The notes below the pieces were generated by a model that was given only the letters and a program-made list of their open reading frames with translations, made no database searches and was not told where the DNA came from. Positions 5,115-8,548 of a stretch of DNA of 8,548 nt are shown here, piece by piece. Position 1 is the first letter of the stretch. The number at the start of each line of letters is the position of its first letter. The position numbers and the translations under genes are program-made. Origin of the DNA: Nitriliruptoraceae bacterium (GTDB lineage: Bacteria > Actinomycetota > Nitriliruptoria > Nitriliruptorales > Nitriliruptoraceae); contig SKTG01000263.1 of NCBI GenBank assembly GCA_007118045.1, positions 1 to 8,548 on the forward strand, written 5' to 3'.

Positions 5115-7376
5115 TCATCTTCGGCAACCGAGCGCCTGCCGCAGGAACGTGACCTGGCGCGTCAGCAGCCGCTCGGCCACGACCTCCTGTGGCGTCATGT
5201 GGGTCACCCCCGACAGGGGCAGGAAGCTGTGGTCGCGGCCCTCCGCCAGGAGCGCCGAGGACAACCGGAGCGCGTGCGCCGCGACCACGTTGTCGTCCGC
5301 CAGGCCGTGGATAAGCAGCAGCCCCGGCGGGGCCACCGCATCCCATGGCCGCGCCTGCGACAGCTGACCGTCGGCGTCCACGAGGCTGGAACGGACGTAG
5401 GCGCCGGGCTGCTCGTCCGGGTGCCCGAGGTACCGCTCGGTGTAGTACGTGTCGTACAGGCGCCAATCGGTCACCGGGGCCCCCGCCACGGCGGCCCGGA
5501 AGACGTCGGGACGTCGCAGCACGGCCGCGGCCGCGAGGTAACCGCCGAACGACCAGCCCCGGATGGCCACCCGCCCGAGGTCCAGCCGCGGTTCCAGCTC
5601 TGCGGCGGCGTGGACCGCGTCGATCTGGTCCTCGAGCGCCGGCGTGACCAGGTCGCGGTGCACGGCGCGCTCCCACGCGGGACCACGACCGGGTGAGCCA
5701 CGCCCGTCGACGACGAGGACCGCGAAGCCCTGGTCGGCGAGCCACTGTGACGTGAGGTACGGGGCCTGCGCGGCGAGGACCCGCTGGGCGTGAGGTCCGC
5801 CATAGGGATCGAGCAGGACGGGCAGCGGCCCGGTGTCGTCGTCCTCGGGCAGCAACAGGGCGGCGCGCAGGCGCCGCCCACCGAGCTCCATCATGCGAGG
5901 CCGGGCGACGACGACCGGGGTCTCGGCGACCCCCTCGAGGTGGTGCTCGACGCGGTCGGTGCCGTCGATGCGTGCACAGCTCACGGTCACCTCGGGTGCG
6001 GCCGCCGCCAACGTGGCGCGCACCACGACCTCGGGCGGAGCCCAGGCGTCGAGGTCACCCTCGGTGCGGCGGCCCACGACCGAGCTTCCGCGGCGGCCCA
6101 CGACGACGGAGACCAGGCCCGGTCCCTCCGGCCCGGTCCGGGACCACGACGATCCCGGGTCGGCCGGGTCACCGTCGGACGACCAGCGCTGCACCGATGT
6201 GGGGTCGTCCGCCGGGCTGGCGAGGACCTCGAGCGCATCGACGGCGTCCGTCGACGACGCGTCGCCGTCCCGCCGCCGACGGCCCGGCGCGAGCTCACGG
6301 ACCTGGAGCCCGACGGGGGTGACCGGTCGCCCCTCGATGCACAGTGCCCGGGTCCCGCCCTCACCGAGCTCCGGTCGGTCCTCGACCGTCAACAGCCGGG
6401 AGCCGAGCCAGCTCGGGGTCCCCGGGACCGGCTCCACCCACGCATCGTCCGTCCACTCCCGGACCACCGTGGTCGATCCGCTGGTCGCATCGGCGGTCAA
6501 CACCCGCGCCGCACGCTGATCGCGGGGCTGCACCAGGAGGGTGAGGGGGTCGTCACCCCAGCCGACGTGGACCAGGTACTCGTCGCGGGTCCGGTCCCAC
6601 GTGACCTCGGTCCGCTCCCCCGTCGCCACCTCGACGATCCAGAGCGAGACGTCGGCGTTGACCGTCCCCGCGGCCGGGTAGGCGTGCCGGGTCGGCTCGA
6701 GCCAGGGGTTGGCGGGATCCGCGATCGTCCACTGCGGGACCGCGGCCTCGTCGACGCGGGTCACCGCCAGTGCCGACCCGTCACCGGACCACCAGGCACC
6801 GCGGCCACGCCCCATCTCCTCCGCCGCGACGAACTCCGCCCGTCCCCACGCCACCCCCGGCTCGGAGACCAGCTCCCGGGTCGTCCCCGGGGCACCCGGG
6901 CCGTCCGCCAGGTCGATCACATGACACCCGTCGGCGGCGTGGTAGGCGACCCGCCGACCGTCGGGCGAGGGTCGGGCGTCGAAGGCCGGCCCGGCGGTCG
7001 GGTGCTCCGCGACGCGGCCGGTGGCGACCTCAACGGTGTACAACCGTCCGGCGAGCACGAACGCCGCCACCGAGCACCCATCGTCGACGGCGTAGGCGAC
7101 GATCCCCCCGGCCTGTTCGCGGGCACGTTCGCGCCTGGCCCGCTCCGCCGCCGGGAGCTCGTCCCCGTCGCCACCCACGTCCCTGGCATCGACCAGCTTC
7201 TCCGTGGTGCCCGCCACCGGGTCGTGGCGCCACAGGTGGGTGACCGGATCGTCCCCCGCGTCGGTGCGCAGGAACAGCACCACGGGGCCGTCGGGGCCGA
7301 GGCCGGGAACGAAGCTCCGCGGGGTCCCGAGGCTGAAGCGGCGGGTGCGGGCGTGCTGGCGCGGGAAGCTGGTCAC
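5115..7376 (-). CDS. S9 family dipeptidyl peptidase IV-like serine peptidase
   Basis: A 753-residue prolyl-oligopeptidase-family enzyme, expected to release X-Pro or X-Ala dipeptides from peptide N-termini. Residues ~1-490 form the beta-propeller region. It holds AEEMGRGRGAWWS (185-197), whose E186/E187 match the DPP IV glutamate pair that binds the substrate amino terminus and marks subfamily S9B. The C-terminal alpha/beta-hydrolase domain has DPYGGP (523-528, Y525 oxyanion tyrosine), the nucleophile motif GWSFGGY (607-613, S609), YDTYYTERYLG (641-651), HGLADDN (690-696, acid D694) and GVTHM (723-727, H726). The catalytic triad is complete. No signal peptide or membrane anchor is seen, so it is probably cytoplasmic. 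A GAGG box (7382-7385) lies 5 nt before the GTG. The 137-bp gap to the ROK kinase gene upstream shows no clear promoter, so co-transcription is possible. Confidence 0.95.
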   Translation of the reverse strand: MTSFPRQHARTRRFSLGTPRSFVPGLGPDGPVVLFLRTDAGDDPVTHLWRHDPVAGTTEKLVDARDVGGDGDELPAAERARRERAREQAGGIVAYAVDDGCSVAAFVLAGRLYTVEVATGRVAEHPTAGPAFDARPSPDGRRVAYHAADGCHVIDLADGPGAPGTTRELVSEPGVAWGRAEFVAAEEMGRGRGAWWSGDGSALAVTRVDEAAVPQWTIADPANPWLEPTRHAYPAAGTVNADVSLWIVEVATGERTEVTWDRTRDEYLVHVGWGDDPLTLLVQPRDQRAARVLTADATSGSTTVVREWTDDAWVEPVPGTPSWLGSRLLTVEDRPELGEGGTRALCIEGRPVTPVGLQVRELAPGRRRRDGDASSTDAVDALEVLASPADDPTSVQRWSSDGDPADPGSSWSRTGPEGPGLVSVVVGRRGSSVVGRRTEGDLDAWAPPEVVVRATLAAAAPEVTVSCARIDGTDRVEHHLEGVAETPVVVARPRMMELGGRRLRAALLLPEDDDTGPLPVLLDPYGGPHAQRVLAAQAPYLTSQWLADQGFAVLVVDGRGSPGRGPAWERAVHRDLVTPALEDQIDAVHAAAELEPRLDLGRVAIRGWSFGGYLAAAAVLRRPDVFRAAVAGAPVTDWRLYDTYYTERYLGHPDEQPGAYVRSSLVDADGQLSQARPWDAVAPPGLLLIHGLADDNVVAAHALRLSSALLAEGRDHSFLPLSGVTHMTPQEVVAERLLTRQVTFLRQALGCRR

Positions 7377-7513
7377 TGGTGCCTCGTGGGACGGTGATCA
7401 GGTCGTCGAGGTGGGGTGCGGGGGGCCGGCCACGTCGGATCCACGCTCGGCGAGGGGGGAGCCCGCGGTGACCGCAGGCGTGCCGCCGCCGACGTCGTGG
7501 GTGACCGGACACA

Positions 7514-8488
7514 TCAACCGTCGGCCAGCTTCGGATCCAGCGGTGCGACGACCACGCCGGCCCGGTCGGCCGCCAACAGCGCCGCTCCGACCACGCCGGC
7601 GTCGTCGCCCAGCCCGGCGACCTCGAGCTGCGGAGGCTGCCGCCAGGCGGAACCGACCAGGCGCCGAGCCATCGCCGATCGAGCTGGCGGGAGCGCCCAC
7701 GGTGCGACGTGCTCCGCGGCGCCACCGCCCAGGAGCACGACCGCGGGATCGAGCACGTTGACCAGCGACGCGATCGCGACCCCGAGCCAGTGTCCGACCT
7801 CCTCGAGCACCTCGGCGGCGAACCCGTCACCCGCCTCGGCCGCCGCCGTGACGTCGGTGCCCTCGAGCGAATCGCGCCCCCGCAGCACGGTCTCGATCGT
7901 GGGGTCGACCAGGTGCTCGCGGGCCGAGAGACCGATCGCCGTGCCGGAGGCGTAGGCCTCGATGCAGCCACGGTTGCCGCACGGGCATTGCCGTCCCTGC
8001 TCCTCCACGATGACGTGCCCGACCTCGCCGGCGTAGCCGCCGGTGCCGAGCACCAACCGACCGTCGACCACCACGCCACCACCGACCCCGGTGCCGAGCG
8101 TGAGCAGGATCACGTCCCGGGCGCCCTTGCCGGCACCGATGCGTTGCTCGGCGAGCGCGGCGACGGAGGCGTCGTTGGCCACCGCGACCTCGCGCCCCGT
8201 CGCGTCGCGCAACCGCTTGGCCAGGGGCAGGTCGCGGACACCGATGTTGGGGCCGTAGCGGACGGTGCCGTCCGGCTCGACCAGGCCGGCGATCCCGATC
8301 CCGACGGGCGACGGCGGGAGCTCGTCGAGCAGCTCGACCAACGTCGCCACCAGCACCTCCCCGTCGGTCGCCGGCGTGGTCCGGCTCGACCGCGACACGA
8401 TCCGTCCGTCCGGGTCGATCGCCGCGACGCGCAGACGGGTCCCGCCGATGTCGATCCCGAGCGAGACCGCTCCCTCAACCTCGTTCAC
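7514..8488 (-). CDS. ROK family sugar kinase, probably glucokinase
   Basis: A cytoplasmic ATP-dependent hexose kinase of the ROK family, 324 residues from the chosen start. Seen: phosphate loop DIGGTRLRV (13-21); ND at 105-106, with D106 the expected catalytic base; LGTGVGGGVV (131-140); GEVGHVIVE (154-162), with the ExGH sugar-binding pair E155/H158; and CPCGNRGCIEAYASG (168-182), whose C168, C170 and C175 with H158 form the ROK zinc site. The ExGH motif and overall length favour glucokinase, but mannose, fructose or N-acetyl-sugar specificity is possible. No N-terminal DNA-binding domain is present, so it is a kinase and not a ROK repressor. It lies upstream of the S9 peptidase gene on the same strand. 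A longer start at 8539 would add 17 Arg/Gly-rich residues and is not preferred. Confidence 0.94.
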   Translation of the reverse strand: MNEVEGAVSLGIDIGGTRLRVAAIDPDGRIVSRSSRTTPATDGEVLVATLVELLDELPPSPVGIGIAGLVEPDGTVRYGPNIGVRDLPLAKRLRDATGREVAVANDASVAALAEQRIGAGKGARDVILLTLGTGVGGGVVVDGRLVLGTGGYAGEVGHVIVEEQGRQCPCGNRGCIEAYASGTAIGLSAREHLVDPTIETVLRGRDSLEGTDVTAAAEAGDGFAAEVLEEVGHWLGVAIASLVNVLDPAVVLLGGGAAEHVAPWALPPARSAMARRLVGSAWRQPPQLEVAGLGDDAGVVGAALLAADRAGVVVAPLDPKLADG

Positions 8489-8494
8489 GGCCCG

Positions 8495-8499
8495 CCTCC
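8495..8499 (-). promoter_or_regulatory. Ribosome binding site deciding the ROK kinase start
   Basis: On the minus strand this reads GGAGG, 6 nt from the GTG at 8488. It supports that start over the GTG at 8539. The remaining 49 bp to the window edge show no clear promoter. Confidence 0.75.
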
Positions 8500-8548
8500 G
8501 CTCCGACTTTCTTCCGAGACCGCCGCCGGCCTCGTCCACCCCACGGGC

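Noticed and set aside
3982..5745. Minus-strand open frame of 587 codons spanning plsC, the intergenic gap, the membrane protein gene and part of the peptidase gene
   Set aside because: It is out of frame with both minus-strand genes and passes through regions with good genes in other frames. Its composition is low-complexity Arg/Gly/Pro.
5790..7397. Plus-strand open frame of 535 codons opposite the S9 peptidase gene
   Set aside because: Arg/Gly/Pro-rich shadow frame without recognisable motifs. The minus-strand peptidase has a full catalytic triad and the glutamate pair.
678..7506. Recurring GGTGACC/GGTCACC 7-mer in several intergenic gaps (679-685, 4426-4432, 5107-5113, 7467-7473, 7500-7506), considered as a shared operator
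   Set aside because: The same 7-mer occurs at least as often inside the peptidase coding region, so it is not enriched in regulatory DNA.
8489..8539. Longer N-terminus for the ROK kinase from the GTG at 8539
   Set aside because: The extra residues are Gly/Arg-rich and precede the family's usual beginning, and a GGAGG site sits 6 nt before the GTG at 8488.
1..8548. A defence, secretion, mobile or biosynthetic multi-gene system
   Set aside because: All recognisable genes are separate metabolic or repair functions in alternating orientation. There are no transposase, integrase, nuclease, toxin or modular synthase motifs, and no repeat-spacer array.

Overview
The window is very GC-rich, with strongly G/C-biased third codon positions, frequent GTG starts and purine-rich ribosome binding sites. 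This suggests a high-GC actinobacterium. I cannot name a genus from sequence alone, and the assignment is inference. All genes look like chromosomal housekeeping or peripheral metabolism genes. I see no tRNA, rRNA, CRISPR array, insertion sequence, phage gene or toxin-antitoxin pair.

Layout from left to right. (1) The 5' part of an inositol-monophosphatase-family gene runs leftwards off the edge (635 to 1, minus). (2) Divergent from it across 78 bp is glycerol kinase glpK (714-2222, plus), followed by about 210 bp of non-coding DNA with two hairpins. (3) A 201-residue protein I do not recognise (2433-3038, plus) is followed by the methionine-R-sulfoxide reductase gene msrB (3128-3529, plus), with a 13-bp tandem repeat just upstream of msrB. 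(4) msrB converges on a plsC-type acyltransferase gene (3555-4322, minus); a perfect 28-bp palindrome lies between them and overlaps the plsC stop codon. (5) plsC is divergent, across 214 bp holding a symmetric TAGCCTA box, from a small two-helix membrane protein gene (4537-5013, plus). (6) That gene converges on a dipeptidyl-peptidase-IV-like S9 peptidase gene (5115-7376, minus); the 101-bp gap contains three tandem copies of a 17-bp unit plus a hairpin. (7) Upstream of the peptidase, on the same strand, is a ROK-family sugar kinase gene, probably a glucokinase (7514-8488, minus).

The genes are mostly single units separated by regulatory-size gaps, not one operon. GlpK makes glycerol-3-phosphate and PlsC-type enzymes acylate glycerol-phosphate lipids, so these two are metabolically adjacent, but they are not co-transcribed here. 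The ROK kinase (sugar phosphorylation) and the S9 peptidase (proline-containing peptide breakdown) may share a transcript, although a 137-bp gap separates them.

I looked for a novel multi-gene system and did not find one. The items most worth checking are short non-coding structures (the palindrome, the 17-bp and 13-bp tandem repeats, and the symmetric promoter-like box) and the two unrecognised proteins.
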